Origin: Enterobacter chengduensis
GTDB taxonomy: Bacteria > Pseudomonadota > Gammaproteobacteria > Enterobacterales > Enterobacteriaceae
Direction: 5' to 3'
DNA: 64,000 nt
Assembly: GCF_001984825.2 (NCBI RefSeq)
Contig: NZ_CP043318.1
Span: 4,402,001-4,466,000 of the forward strand
A model generated the notes under the pieces. That model was given only the letters and a program-made list of their open reading frames with translations, had not been told where the DNA came from and ran no database searches. This document shows positions 8,368 through 18,692 of the stretch, one piece after another; the first letter of the stretch is position 1; each line of letters opens with the position of its first letter. The position numbers were made by a program, and so were the translations under genes.

Positions 8368-10995
8368 ATGCATCGTAAGCAACAACATTTGTTACACACA
8401 GGTAACTATTCGCTGGCGCCCGTAGCGCTGTCAGTCCTGTGTATGTTGGCCTCTTTGGATGCACGGGCAAGTTACTACTTCAACCCTGCATTTCTCTCCA
8501 GCGATCCATCCGCGGTTGCAGATTTATCACGCTTCAGCGCTGATGGGCAGGCACCTGGCACATATCGCGTCGATCTGTGGCTAAATGACAATTTTCAGTC
8601 AACGCGAGATATTGTCTTCAACGCACGTAAAGCCTCCGCACCAGGCGATGACGATACAGGCCTGACGGCCTGCTTCACGCTGAAATCCTTAGACGATCTC
8701 GGCGTAAATGTTCACTCTATTCCTGCGCTGAAAGATGTCTCCCCCGACAGCTGTATCGATATTGCGACGGCCATTCCGGCCGCAAGCGCGCGTTTTAATT
8801 TCGAACAGCAGCGTCTGGATCTGAGCGTTCCGCAGGCGGCCATTCGCAACAATGCGCGCGGATACATCCCGCCAGAACAATGGGACGAGGGCATCAATGC
8901 CCTGCTACTGAACTATAACTTCAGCGGTTCTCACAGCCGTTCTCAGGGGGAGAACAGTTCAACATCAAAGAACTACTTCCTGAACCTGAACAGCGGGCTC
9001 AATCTTGGGCCGTGGCGCCTGCGCGACTACTCGACCTGGAATTACAGCCACTCCGGCTCCAGCAGTTATAACGACTGGGAACACGTTTCAACCTATGCCC
9101 AGCGGGCCATTATTCCGCTTAAGAGTCAGCTTACGGTTGGGGAAAACTACACCCCCTCCGAGGTGTTTGATAGCCTGCCCTTTCGCGGCATCCAGCTAAA
9201 CTCCGATGACAACATGTTGCCAGATAGCATGAAGGGCTTTGCGCCGACTATCCGTGGCATCGCGCGTTCAAACGCTCAGGTCACCGTAAAGCAGAATGGC
9301 TATACCATTTATCAAAGCTATGTACCGCCTGGCGCCTTTGCCATTAACGACCTGTTCCCTACCTCCTCCAGCGGTGACTTAACCGTAGAGGTGAAAGAAT
9401 CGGACGGCAGCATAAACAGCTACTCCGTTCCGTACTCCGCCGTTCCGGTTTTACAGCGCGAAGGCCGCGTAAAGTATGCCGCAACGGTTGCCCGGTATCG
9501 CAGCAACAGCAGTCAGCAGAACGATCCGAATTTTGCGCAGGGCACGGTAATTTGGGGCCTGCCAAAAGGCTTTACGGCGTATTCAGGCTCACAATTGTCG
9601 TCCAATTATACCGCCCTTGCCCTGGGCGGCGGTGTGAATATGGGCACGCTGGGCGCGGTCTCGGTGGATCTCACCCATGCAAAAAGCGAACTTTCGGATG
9701 ACTCCACGCACAGCGGGCAATCCATTCGTTTTTTATATGCCAAATCGCTCAATGGCTTAGGCACCAACTTCCAGCTTCTGGGGTATCGCTACTCGACTTC
9801 CGGGTTCTATACCCTTAATGAGACAACCTATAAGCGGATGGAAGGGTACAACGGCGATAGCGGTGATAATGAGCACCAGGACGATCAAGACACCACGCCG
9901 GTCTGGACGGAATATTACAACCTCTATTACACCAAACGCGGCAAATTGCAGTTCAATATTTCCCAGCAAATTGCGCAGGCTGGCTCAATCTTCCTTACCG
10001 GCAGCCAGCAAACGTACTGGCATACTGACAAAAAGAACACGCTTGTGCAGGTCGGATACAGCGGTACAACGGCGGGTATCACCTACAACCTAAGCTACAA
10101 CTACAACAAAGCCCCCGGTCTGGAGAAGAGCGACAGCATCTATTCTTTGACGCTGTCGCTGCCTATCAGTCTGTGGCTGCACCCCGGCGGGGACGTGACA
10201 AAACGTGTCAATAATATGTACGCCACGGCGGGAACGAGTACAGACAATCACGGTAAAGTTTCAAACATCGCGGGTTTGAACGGAACGCTGCTGGAAGATA
10301 ACAACCTGTCCTATGCCATTCAGCAGGGTTATCAAAATCAAGGGGAGGGAGCCAACGGCTCGCTCAACGCCGAGTATGACAGTGCGTATGGCAATATCAA
10401 CGCCGGTTATAACTACAGCAACAACGGTGACTATCAGCAGATCAACTACGGGCTTGAAGGCGGCGTTGTCTTACACCGTAACGGCCTCACGCTCAGCCAG
10501 CCGCTCGGTGAAACGAATGTACTTATCGCCGCCCCGGGTGCCGGCAATGTGAAAGTTGAGGATGGACCAGGCATCCATACCGACAGTCGCGGCTACGCGA
10601 TCGTCCCTTACGCCACGGCCTATCACCGTAACCGGATGGCGCTGGATACCAACTCCTTGCAGGACGATCTTGATATTGATGAGGCGGTCGCGCACGTCGT
10701 TCCAACTCAGGGCGCTCTGGTGCGCGCAACCTTCAAAGCACGCCAGGGCGCGCGTGCGCTCTTTACCCTGATGCACAACGGCAAGCCCGTGCCGTTTGGC
10801 GCAGTGGTTGCCCTCATCGACGAAGGTGGAAATACCATTGTCGGCGAAAATGGCGAAGCCTACCTGTCGGGTCTGAGCCAGAAAGGGTCACTCCACGTCC
10901 AGTGGAGCGACGCAGTTGACGGCCAGTGCAACGCAAATTATCAGTTACCCGAAACGAAGCAAACTCTGGTTCGTTTGAAAGCGGAGTGTAAGTAA
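8368..10995 (+). CDS. outer-membrane fimbrial usher (BcfC-like)
   Basis: About 875 residues from the ATG at 8368; an in-frame ATG at 8305, inside the chaperone gene, would add 21 residues. Neither start has a strong ribosome site, and 8368 leaves a more plausible signal peptide ending at DARAS. Visible family features: N-terminal periplasmic domain YYFNPAFLSSDPSAVADLSR, the 24-strand barrel region rich in alternating aromatics, the plug/middle domain (FAPTIRGIARSNAQVTVKQN), and the C-terminal CTD with ALFTLMHNGKPVPFGAVV. It forms the pore that assembles and anchors the pilus. Confidence 0.94.
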   Translation: MHRKQQHLLHTGNYSLAPVALSVLCMLASLDARASYYFNPAFLSSDPSAVADLSRFSADGQAPGTYRVDLWLNDNFQSTRDIVFNARKASAPGDDDTGLTACFTLKSLDDLGVNVHSIPALKDVSPDSCIDIATAIPAASARFNFEQQRLDLSVPQAAIRNNARGYIPPEQWDEGINALLLNYNFSGSHSRSQGENSSTSKNYFLNLNSGLNLGPWRLRDYSTWNYSHSGSSSYNDWEHVSTYAQRAIIPLKSQLTVGENYTPSEVFDSLPFRGIQLNSDDNMLPDSMKGFAPTIRGIARSNAQVTVKQNGYTIYQSYVPPGAFAINDLFPTSSSGDLTVEVKESDGSINSYSVPYSAVPVLQREGRVKYAATVARYRSNSSQQNDPNFAQGTVIWGLPKGFTAYSGSQLSSNYTALALGGGVNMGTLGAVSVDLTHAKSELSDDSTHSGQSIRFLYAKSLNGLGTNFQLLGYRYSTSGFYTLNETTYKRMEGYNGDSGDNEHQDDQDTTPVWTEYYNLYYTKRGKLQFNISQQIAQAGSIFLTGSQQTYWHTDKKNTLVQVGYSGTTAGITYNLSYNYNKAPGLEKSDSIYSLTLSLPISLWLHPGGDVTKRVNNMYATAGTSTDNHGKVSNIAGLNGTLLEDNNLSYAIQQGYQNQGEGANGSLNAEYDSAYGNINAGYNYSNNGDYQQINYGLEGGVVLHRNGLTLSQPLGETNVLIAAPGAGNVKVEDGPGIHTDSRGYAIVPYATAYHRNRMALDTNSLQDDLDIDEAVAHVVPTQGALVRATFKARQGARALFTLMHNGKPVPFGAVVALIDEGGNTIVGENGEAYLSGLSQKGSLHVQWSDAVDGQCNANYQLPETKQTLVRLKAECK

Positions 10996-12009
10996 ATGCT
11001 CAAACCTTCATCAACGTTATTACTCATTCTGCTGACCTCCTTCAACTGTCTGGCAAGCGTTTGTCATAACGTCAAGAATGCTGCCTCTCTGGTGAATTAC
11101 GATTTAACAACAACGCTCACCAAGGAACAAAACCAGCTTGGCCAGGCGACTGAAATGACTAAGTCTCAGTTTGTTGGCGTAGACGCGATATGTCCTGAGT
11201 ACGATCCTACTAACACCGATAGTCGAACATATCGAAGCTACACCACCAGCTTCCCCGTGGTTGAAACCGACGGACAATGGCAGTACTTAACACTCGATCC
11301 AGAGTATATAAACGGCGCCATGAGCATTACCGACACCGACGCTGGGGTTTTCTATCCCCCCATTAACTACATTCATATGGGTCGAAACACGCAGGTAAAT
11401 AGGCTAAAAAGTTTCGGGGTTTATGACTCGAATTTAACGTTCCGGTTAAAGGTCGTTAAGCCGTTTATTGGTTCCGTGGTCATTCCAGCCAGAACGATGT
11501 TTAACGTCTATGTCACGACCAATAATAAAGACCCGCTTTCTACCATCGTTTACCAAATTACTTACAGTGGTGTTGTCACCGTTCCGCAAAACTGCGAAAT
11601 CAACGGCGGTCAGATTATCACCGTTGATTTAGGGAAGCTGAATAGCGCCGCCTTTAACGAGGCGGGGAAAAAGCCGTATAACGTGCCAGAGAAAACCTTC
11701 AACGTGCCCATTGCCTGCAACGGCGACGTCATTTCTCCAGCGCATCTGACATTGCGTATGCAAGCCACGCCAGACAGCCATATTGCCGACGCCATTGCGA
11801 CGGATAACCAGGATGTTGGCGTAGTGGTCACCAGTGAAAACGGTTCAATTTTAAAGCCCAACGATATCAACAGCAGCGTCGATTTCACGACCAATGACGC
11901 AGGCAACGCCAACATTACGCTGAAAACCTATCCTGTCAGTACGACCGGTAACGCGCCAGCGGAAGGGATATTTACGGCACTTGCCTGTTTGCGAGTCGAT
12001 TTTGCCTAG
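10996..12009 (+). CDS. fimbrial tip adhesin (BcfD/FimH-type)
   Basis: 337 residues, starting immediately after the usher stop codon. The signal peptide ends around CLAS (residue 21). The N-terminal half (about 22-195) would be the receptor-binding lectin domain. The C-terminal half (from about PQNCEINGGQIITVDLG) has pilin-domain features: the CEI start, VPIACNGD, and a beta-zipper-like end (LACLRVDFA). Length and two-domain layout match FimH-class adhesins. Its position after the usher agrees. The receptor is unknown. Confidence 0.85.
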   Translation: MLKPSSTLLLILLTSFNCLASVCHNVKNAASLVNYDLTTTLTKEQNQLGQATEMTKSQFVGVDAICPEYDPTNTDSRTYRSYTTSFPVVETDGQWQYLTLDPEYINGAMSITDTDAGVFYPPINYIHMGRNTQVNRLKSFGVYDSNLTFRLKVVKPFIGSVVIPARTMFNVYVTTNNKDPLSTIVYQITYSGVVTVPQNCEINGGQIITVDLGKLNSAAFNEAGKKPYNVPEKTFNVPIACNGDVISPAHLTLRMQATPDSHIADAIATDNQDVGVVVTSENGSILKPNDINSSVDFTTNDAGNANITLKTYPVSTTGNAPAEGIFTALACLRVDFA

Positions 12010-12018
12010 GTGCGATGC

Positions 12019-12564
12019 ATGAAAACATTCTTGTTAAAAGTAATAACGCTGTTGGCTTTGCTCAATACTCTTGCCGCGTACGCCGACAGTGGGGCGGTCT
12101 ATAACCTGCGTGTGACGGGAACCATCATCAGCGAGTCCTGTGAAGTCGACACATCAAGCCAGGAGCAAAGCGTCTCACTGGGTGAGTTCGATAGCAGCGA
12201 TTTCCCATCAACTGGAGCGACATCGGCATGGGTGCCGTTTAATATTCAGTTGAAAAATTGTTCAAAAGCAATCAACGGGACCAAAATCTGGTTTAGTGGC
12301 CTGGCCGATACTGACAACCCGGCGCTGCTTGCGTTAAGCGACACGGGCAAAGGAACAGGCAGCACGATGGCGACAGGTCTCGGTGTGGAAATTAGCGATG
12401 CGGACCAGAGCATAGTGCCCATTAACAATACTGAATCAGCTACCTTTACGCTTCGGACCGGTGATAACGAACTGACATTCAACCTGCGTTATAAATCAAC
12501 CCGTCAGGACATGACGCCGGGGGACGCGACCGCCGTGATGTATTTTGACCTTCTTTATCAATAA
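12019..12564 (+). CDS. minor fimbrial subunit (BcfE-like)
   Basis: 181 residues from ATG 12019 (MKTFLLKVITLL), preceded by AGGTG; a GTG at 12010 is a less likely start. The signal peptide ends near AAYA. The mature part has the pilin disulfide pair (ISESCEVD and LKNCSK) and ends AVMYFDLLYQ, with a penultimate tyrosine. Probably an adaptor or tip-fibrillum subunit. Confidence 0.87.
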   Translation: MKTFLLKVITLLALLNTLAAYADSGAVYNLRVTGTIISESCEVDTSSQEQSVSLGEFDSSDFPSTGATSAWVPFNIQLKNCSKAINGTKIWFSGLADTDNPALLALSDTGKGTGSTMATGLGVEISDADQSIVPINNTESATFTLRTGDNELTFNLRYKSTRQDMTPGDATAVMYFDLLYQ

Positions 12565-12573
12565 GAGCGCGCC

Positions 12574-13104
12574 ATGAAACCAATAATCTTCTGGATCGTT
12601 GCCACCGTTTATACAGGGTTTGCCTTCTGCCTGCCCGTCCAGGCGCATGACGGCACGGTCTATATTAATGGCAAAATCAACCAACGAACCTGTACCGTCG
12701 CCACCGACTCTCAGGCACTGCTTGTCAAAATGGGGAACGTTCAGCGCAATCAATTCACTCAGGTCGGCGACAGTAGCTATTACGAATCCTTTACGATAAA
12801 TCTGGAAAACTGCCAGGGTTCAAAGCAGAACATGAGCATCAGCTTTGAAGGTGCGCCTGATAAGAGCAATCCTTCCCTTCTTGCCCTTACACCCGACGCT
12901 GCCAGCGCGACGGGGATAGGCATTGGGATCTATAATCAGGATAAAACGCTTATTCCCATGGGCAAACCCAGCTCAACGCTTACGCCCGCGCAGGCCAGCG
13001 ATACGCTGGCGTTTATCTTCTTTGCTCGCTATGTCTCGACTGTCACAGACGTGACGACCGGGACGGCCAACGCGTCCACCACGTTTATCGTCAATTATGC
13101 TTAA
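12574..13104 (+). CDS. minor fimbrial subunit (BcfF-like)
   Basis: 176-residue pilin-family protein: signal peptide ending about LPVQA, cysteines in NQRTCTVA and LENCQG, and C terminus STTFIVNYA with the penultimate tyrosine. It is similar in layout to the preceding minor pilin, from which it is 9 bp away, and its stop overlaps the start of the second chaperone gene by 8 bp. Confidence 0.87.
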   Translation: MKPIIFWIVATVYTGFAFCLPVQAHDGTVYINGKINQRTCTVATDSQALLVKMGNVQRNQFTQVGDSSYYESFTINLENCQGSKQNMSISFEGAPDKSNPSLLALTPDAASATGIGIGIYNQDKTLIPMGKPSSTLTPAQASDTLAFIFFARYVSTVTDVTTGTANASTTFIVNYA

Positions 13105-13798
13105 TTTTCCCGGCATCCTGCTCAGCGCCTGCGCGTTGCTTACCGCCGTGCCCGCCGCTCACGCTGGCGTGGTTATCAGCGGAACGCGTTTCATTTATCC
13201 GGCGGGCGAGAAATCAATCACCTTCACGGTACGTAACCCGTCGACAAGCACGTGGCTGATTCACACGAAAGTCAATGCGGGAGGCAGTTGGAAAGGCGCG
13301 GACCAGCCTGAGACGACACAAAACACGTTCATTGCCACCCCGCCGCTTTTTACCCTCAGACCCGACCGGGAAAATACCGTCCGCCTGACCTTTACCGACG
13401 GTGCGCTGCCGACCGATCGTGAGTCACTTTTTACCCTGATTGTCGCGGCCATTCCTGAGGGGAAAAATGGGGGCAACAGCGTGCAGACTGCGGTTCGCTC
13501 CCGCTTCAAGCTCTTCTATCGCCCGGCCAAACTGCCCGGCGAACCTGACGGCGCCTACCAGGCATTACGCTGGTCATACGGTAATGGCGCAGTGACCGTG
13601 GAAAACCCAACGCCCTATTACGTCACGCTGTTTCAACTTTCGCTCAATGATAAAAAATTGGCCGACAGCGGCCTCGTTGCTCCTTACGCAAAGCGCACCT
13701 TCGCAGGATGCCAGCAGGCAAGCCGCTGTGATATCCGCTGGCACGCTATCAACGAGTACGGACGCATTCTGCCCGAAATCACTCGACATGTGAGATAA
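13097..13798 (+). CDS. second fimbrial chaperone (BcfG-like)
   Basis: 233-residue PapD-type chaperone with a signal peptide ending around AHAG. The motifs are GTRFIYPAGEKSITFTV, LPTDRESLFTLI and the hydrophobic-basic strand AVRSRFKLFYRP. It overlaps the previous gene by 8 bp, so it is probably translationally coupled. Having two chaperones in one operon is the pattern of the Salmonella bcf cluster and suggests each serves different subunits. Confidence 0.92.
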   Translation: MLNFPGILLSACALLTAVPAAHAGVVISGTRFIYPAGEKSITFTVRNPSTSTWLIHTKVNAGGSWKGADQPETTQNTFIATPPLFTLRPDRENTVRLTFTDGALPTDRESLFTLIVAAIPEGKNGGNSVQTAVRSRFKLFYRPAKLPGEPDGAYQALRWSYGNGAVTVENPTPYYVTLFQLSLNDKKLADSGLVAPYAKRTFAGCQQASRCDIRWHAINEYGRILPEITRHVR

Positions 13799-13802
13799 CC
13801 CT

Positions 13803-14447
13803 ATGAAAAACCCTTTCCTCCCTCTCGCGCTTTGCGTATCACTCTTCCCCGCCTTTCAGGCTAGCGCAGAGCCGGCCAACACGCTCACGCCGCAACAAAT
13901 CGAGCAAACGGGCAAAGCTGCGGAAGCCTGGTTTGAAGCGCATCCTGAAAAAATGGGCGAGATTGTTGCGACCTACCTGGCAGAGCATCCTGAGTTTCTG
14001 GTGGCTGCTGGTGAAAATCTTCGTCAGCGCCAGCAGGTAGCTCAGCAGCAGGCCTTCGTGCAGGCCGCGCTGCACCAGCGCGATGCTCTGCTCAACGGCA
14101 AAAGTCCGGAACATGGCCCAAAAACAGCGAAAGCAGCCGTTATCGCCTTCCTGGATGAGACGAGCCCGGCAGGCCAGGCGGCCAGTGAAATGCTTAGCAA
14201 TGTCGAAAAATCAAACCCGGACGTGCGCTTCATTTTTAAAGCGTTGGCTGCGACCGACAAGCAGCCGCTCGCGGCTGCCGTGCAGGAAACAAACGTCGCC
14301 CTGGCTCAGGCGATGAGTTTCACCGTCACGCCAGCGTTCGTCGTGATGCCGCAGGAGCAAGATCCGGAGATCCATCGGGTGAGCGTAATGAGCGGCAACG
14401 TCTCCGAAGAGGCGCTGATCATGGCAATCCAGAAAGCGAAGAAATAA
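13803..14447 (+). CDS. DsbA/BcfH-like thioredoxin-fold protein lacking the CxxC site
   Basis: 214 residues. The signal peptide (about 1-22, ending QASA) is followed by an alpha-helical N-terminal segment (WFEAHPEKMGEIVATYLAEH) like that of ScsC/BcfH trimerising proteins, then a thioredoxin-fold domain from about residue 108. In Dsb proteins the first strand leads to a CxxC motif; here that place reads LDETSPAGQAASEML, with no cysteine. The only Cys in the protein is in the signal peptide. The loop TVTPAFVV, the equivalent of the cis-Pro loop, is kept. By position it is the eighth gene, like bcfH of Salmonella, whose product is a thiol oxidase/isomerase. This copy cannot do thiol chemistry itself and may act as a non-redox chaperone or scaffold. 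Confidence 0.82.
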   Translation: MKNPFLPLALCVSLFPAFQASAEPANTLTPQQIEQTGKAAEAWFEAHPEKMGEIVATYLAEHPEFLVAAGENLRQRQQVAQQQAFVQAALHQRDALLNGKSPEHGPKTAKAAVIAFLDETSPAGQAASEMLSNVEKSNPDVRFIFKALAATDKQPLAAAVQETNVALAQAMSFTVTPAFVVMPQEQDPEIHRVSVMSGNVSEEALIMAIQKAKK

Positions 14448-14457
14448 GAACATTATG

Positions 14458-14483
14458 GCCGGGCGGTCCGCTATCCGCCCGGC
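14458..14483. terminator. palindromic hairpin between convergent fimbrial and lsr operons
   Basis: GCCGGGCGG-TCCGCTAT-CCGCCCGGC forms a perfect 9-bp GC-rich stem. It lies between the 3' ends of two convergent operons (stops at 14447 and 14491) and belongs to the REP-like repeat family. Without a T run it is more likely a transcript-stabilising or roadblock hairpin than a classical terminator. Confidence 0.55.
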
Positions 14484-14490
14484 AAAGCCA

Positions 14491-14784
14491 CTACTCCGGC
14501 AACAATCCTACAAAACTGCGTTTTTTGCGCGGCTCTGACATCAATTCCTCAAGCTTATCCACGCACGCCAGATAGTGCGGGGTTTGCTTATGCGCCAGCA
14601 CCGCTTCTTCATCTTTATAGGCTTCGTAGATAAAGAACCGGGTTTTCACCCTCGGATCCTGCAGCACGTCAAAGCGCAGGTTTCCCGGCTCCTTAATCGC
14701 CCCCTCGTGGTTGGCGCGAAACACCGTCAGAAACTCGTCTACCCGCTCGGGCTTGATGTTGATCTCCACTAACGTCACGTTCAT
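14491..14784 (-). CDS. lsrG: (4S)-4-hydroxy-5-phosphonooxypentane-2,3-dione isomerase LsrG
   Basis: 97-residue ABM-fold enzyme ([41 protein letters not shown]). It isomerises phospho-DPD, the internalised form of the AI-2 quorum signal, in the pathway that destroys the signal. Last gene of lsrACDBFG. Its ATG overlaps the lsrF stop by 4 bp. No tam gene follows, unlike E. coli, where tam is next. Confidence 0.95.
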   Translation of the reverse strand: MNVTLVEINIKPERVDEFLTVFRANHEGAIKEPGNLRFDVLQDPRVKTRFFIYEAYKDEEAVLAHKQTPHYLACVDKLEELMSEPRKKRSFVGLLPE

Positions 14785-15668
14785 TTTGCTTCTCCCTGTT
14801 TCTCTTCCTGCCAGAACTGGAACGCTTCACGGGCGCTCATGCTCTCGTGAACCACTTTTTTCACCGCCTTCAGCATGGCGAGCGGCGCGCTGGACTGGAA
14901 GATGTTGCGCCCCATGTCCACGCCGGACGCGCCCTGGTCAATCGCGCGCCAGCACATCTCCAGCGCCTCGTGCTCCGGCAGCTTTTTGCCGCCGGCGATG
15001 ACGATGGGCACCGGGCAGCTGGCGGTGACTTTTTCAAAACCCTCGTCCACGTAGTAGGTTTTGACGAACTGCGCCCCCATTTCGGCGGCGATGCGGCTGG
15101 CGAGCGAGAAATAGCGCGCGTCGCGCGCCATCTCTTTCCCCACCCCCGTCACCGCCAGCGTCGGCATGCCGTAGCGTGCGCCCGCGTCCACCAGCTTGAT
15201 GATGTTGTTGATCGACTGATGCTCGAACTCGCTGCCGATATAGACCTGCGCCGCGACCGCGCAGACGTTCAGGCGCAGGGCATCCTCCATTGCCACCGCC
15301 ACGCACTCGTTGGACAATTCGCCCAAAATCGAGTTACCGCCGGAGGCGCGCAGCACGACCGGCTTGTTGGTGGCCGCAGGCACGGTGCTGCGCAGGATGC
15401 CGCGGGTGCACATCAGCACGTCGGTTTCGCCAAACAGCGGGGCGATGGAGAGATCGATACGCTCAAGGCCGGTGGTCGGCCCCTGGAAATAGCCGTGATC
15501 AAAGGCCAGCATCACCGTGCGGTTGCTTTGCGGGTTGAAGATGCGCGAAAGCCTGGACTGCATGCCCCAGTCCAGCGAGCCGCAGCCCTTCAGCGTGAAC
15601 GGCACGTTGACCTGCGGCGTGCCGATGCCAAAATCCTTCCCGTCTTTGATGTCGTCTAAATCAGCCAT
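14781..15668 (-). CDS. lsrF: 3-hydroxy-5-phosphonooxypentane-2,4-dione thiolase LsrF
   Basis: 295-residue TIM-barrel protein of the DeoC/FbaB aldolase type. It transfers the acetyl group of the isomerised AI-2 phosphate to CoA. Motifs: [17 protein letters not shown] near the N terminus, the lysine in [14 protein letters not shown], and the C-terminal [13 protein letters not shown] phosphate-binding loop. Cytoplasmic. It starts 11 bp after lsrB. Confidence 0.96.
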   Translation of the reverse strand: MADLDDIKDGKDFGIGTPQVNVPFTLKGCGSLDWGMQSRLSRIFNPQSNRTVMLAFDHGYFQGPTTGLERIDLSIAPLFGETDVLMCTRGILRSTVPAATNKPVVLRASGGNSILGELSNECVAVAMEDALRLNVCAVAAQVYIGSEFEHQSINNIIKLVDAGARYGMPTLAVTGVGKEMARDARYFSLASRIAAEMGAQFVKTYYVDEGFEKVTASCPVPIVIAGGKKLPEHEALEMCWRAIDQGASGVDMGRNIFQSSAPLAMLKAVKKVVHESMSAREAFQFWQEEKQGEAK

Positions 15669-15679
15669 TTGCTCCCCCG

Positions 15680-16681
15680 TCAGAAATCGTATTTGCTGAT
15701 GTTCTCTTTGGTGAACACCACGCGCTCCGGCAGCAGCACGATGCCGTTGCCCTTAGCCTCATACTGGTAGCCCTGCACGCTGTTTGGCTCGACCTTCAGC
15801 GAGCCGAGATCTTTCACCTCTACGCTGTCGCCAACGTTAAGATCGCCTTTTTTCAGTAAACGATCGGCGACATTGACCGCAATTTTTCCCTGTTGCACCA
15901 CGTCCCACAGGCCGAAGGCTTTTACCGTGCCGCGCTCCACGTACGGGCGCATCACGTTCGGCGTGCTGAACCCGACAATCGCTACCCCTTCCCGCTTCAG
16001 GTTTTCCGCCGCCTGCGCCGCCGCCGGCAGCGCGTTGGCGTCCGGGGCAACGATCGCATCCAGATCCGGATACGCTTTTAGGATCCCCTCGGCGGTCTGC
16101 AGGGATTTGGTGGCATCGTTATAGCCAAACTGGGTGGTGACGATCTGCCACTGGGGATGATCTTTCTCGATTTTGGCCTTCGCCTCTTTTACCCACTGGT
16201 TCTGGTCGGTGACCGTCGGGCTGGAGTAGAAGAATGCCACTTTGGCATTGGGTTTGGTGACCTGCTTGCCCGCCATCTCCACCAGCAGGCCGCCGAGCTG
16301 TTCCGGCGTCCCCTGGTTGATGTAAATACTGCGGCACTCCGGTTTGGTGTCGGAATCCCAGGTCAGCACCTTGACGCCGCGCTGCATCGCGCGCTTGAGT
16401 GCCGGGCATAATCCGTCCGGCGACACGGCGGAGACGATAATCGCGTTGTAGCCCTGGTTAACGAAGTTGTTGATGAGCTGCACCTGGCCGGAAACGCTCG
16501 GCTCGGTTGGGCCGTCGTAGGTGACGTCCACGCCAAGATCCTTCCCCGCCTCTTTCGCGCCGTTGCCGCCGCTGGTGAAGAAGCCGACGCCCACCAGTTT
16601 CGGGATAAAGGCAATGCGGTCCGCCGCCTGCGCCGAGGCGAAGCTGAGGGCCATTGCCAGGACGAGCAGTTTTGTTTTCAT
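15680..16681 (-). CDS. lsrB: AI-2 periplasmic binding protein LsrB
   Basis: 333 residues with a clear signal peptide ([19 protein letters not shown]) and a sugar-binding-type (Peripla_BP_4) fold: [60 protein letters not shown]. It captures AI-2 in the periplasm for the LsrACD transporter. It lies one base after lsrD in the operon. Confidence 0.96.
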   Translation of the reverse strand: MKTKLLVLAMALSFASAQAADRIAFIPKLVGVGFFTSGGNGAKEAGKDLGVDVTYDGPTEPSVSGQVQLINNFVNQGYNAIIVSAVSPDGLCPALKRAMQRGVKVLTWDSDTKPECRSIYINQGTPEQLGGLLVEMAGKQVTKPNAKVAFFYSSPTVTDQNQWVKEAKAKIEKDHPQWQIVTTQFGYNDATKSLQTAEGILKAYPDLDAIVAPDANALPAAAQAAENLKREGVAIVGFSTPNVMRPYVERGTVKAFGLWDVVQQGKIAVNVADRLLKKGDLNVGDSVEVKDLGSLKVEPNSVQGYQYEAKGNGIVLLPERVVFTKENISKYDF

Positions 16682-16682
16682 C

Positions 16683-17660
16683 TTACGCTCCGGATAGTTT
16701 TTTAAAGAGAGAACGCACCCATTCGCGGTGCAGACTCAGCGAACGTCCCATCACCACCACAACCAGCAGCGCCCCTGACAGCGCGCTCGATACCTGGTTG
16801 GGGATGCCGACCATCTGTAAACCCTGCTGCAGGTAGCCCACCAGCAGCGCCGCCAGCGCCGTCCCCACAACCGAACCTGACCCGCCGTAGATATTCGCTC
16901 CGCCGAGCACGGCGGCGGTGAGCGCGGGCATCAGCAAATCGCGCCCCAGATCCGAACGCGCGGAGCCGAAATAGGAGACCATCACCAGCGCGGCAATCGC
17001 CGAAGCCACGCCCACCAGACCGTACAGCGCGTAGGGCATACCGTTAACCGACAGCGCCGCATAGCGCGCCGCGCGGGGGTTTTGCCCAATCAAAAACAGA
17101 TGACGACCAAAGCGCCCGCGGTGGGTAATGAGCCAGAAGAAGACGGTAATCACCGCGAACAGCACCAGTGGGATCGGCAAGCCCAGCACCGTGAGGTTAG
17201 CGAAGGCGGTAAAGCTGTCCGGGAAGCCGCCGATGCCCTCATAGCCCGTCGCCCCCGCCATGCCGGAAAGCAGCAGCGCCCCGCCGCCGTAGAGGTAGAG
17301 CGTGCCGAGGGTGATAACCAGCGGGCTGATGCCGGTGTAGTGGATCAGCGCCGCATTCACCAGCCCGCACAGCAGGCCGAGCAGCAGCGTCAGCGGAATG
17401 GCCACCGCCATCGGCCACCCGGCCTGCATCATCACCCCCAGCGCGATGGCGCACAGGCCGATGGTCGATCCCAGCGAGATGTCGATCCCGCCGCTGACGA
17501 TCACCAGCGTAAGCGGCAGCGCCACAATCCCGATGCAGATAAAATCGCTGGTGCTGAACAGCAGCATGTTGACGTCGAGCATGCGCGGGTTGATGGCGCC
17601 AAAGAGCAGGATCTCCAGCACCAGCAATATCAGCAGCGCGCTCTCCCAGTTAAGCCTCAT
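16683..17660 (-). CDS. lsrD: AI-2 ABC transporter permease LsrD
   Basis: 325-residue integral membrane protein of the BPD_transp_2 (RbsC) family, with about 8-10 hydrophobic segments and the family loop [15 protein letters not shown]. It pairs with LsrC to form the AI-2 import channel. Its start abuts the lsrC stop. Confidence 0.94.
   Translation of the reverse strand: MRLNWESALLILLVLEILLFGAINPRMLDVNMLLFSTSDFICIGIVALPLTLVIVSGGIDISLGSTIGLCAIALGVMMQAGWPMAVAIPLTLLLGLLCGLVNAALIHYTGISPLVITLGTLYLYGGGALLLSGMAGATGYEGIGGFPDSFTAFANLTVLGLPIPLVLFAVITVFFWLITHRGRFGRHLFLIGQNPRAARYAALSVNGMPYALYGLVGVASAIAALVMVSYFGSARSDLGRDLLMPALTAAVLGGANIYGGSGSVVGTALAALLVGYLQQGLQMVGIPNQVSSALSGALLVVVVMGRSLSLHREWVRSLFKKLSGA

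Positions 17661-18688
<1,028 letters not shown>

Positions 18689-18692
<4 letters not shown>

Noticed and set aside
13803..14447. DsbA-like gene as a pseudogene
   Set aside because: The frame is complete with signal peptide and conserved N- and C-terminal parts; only the cysteines are replaced, so loss of redox activity is more likely than gene decay.
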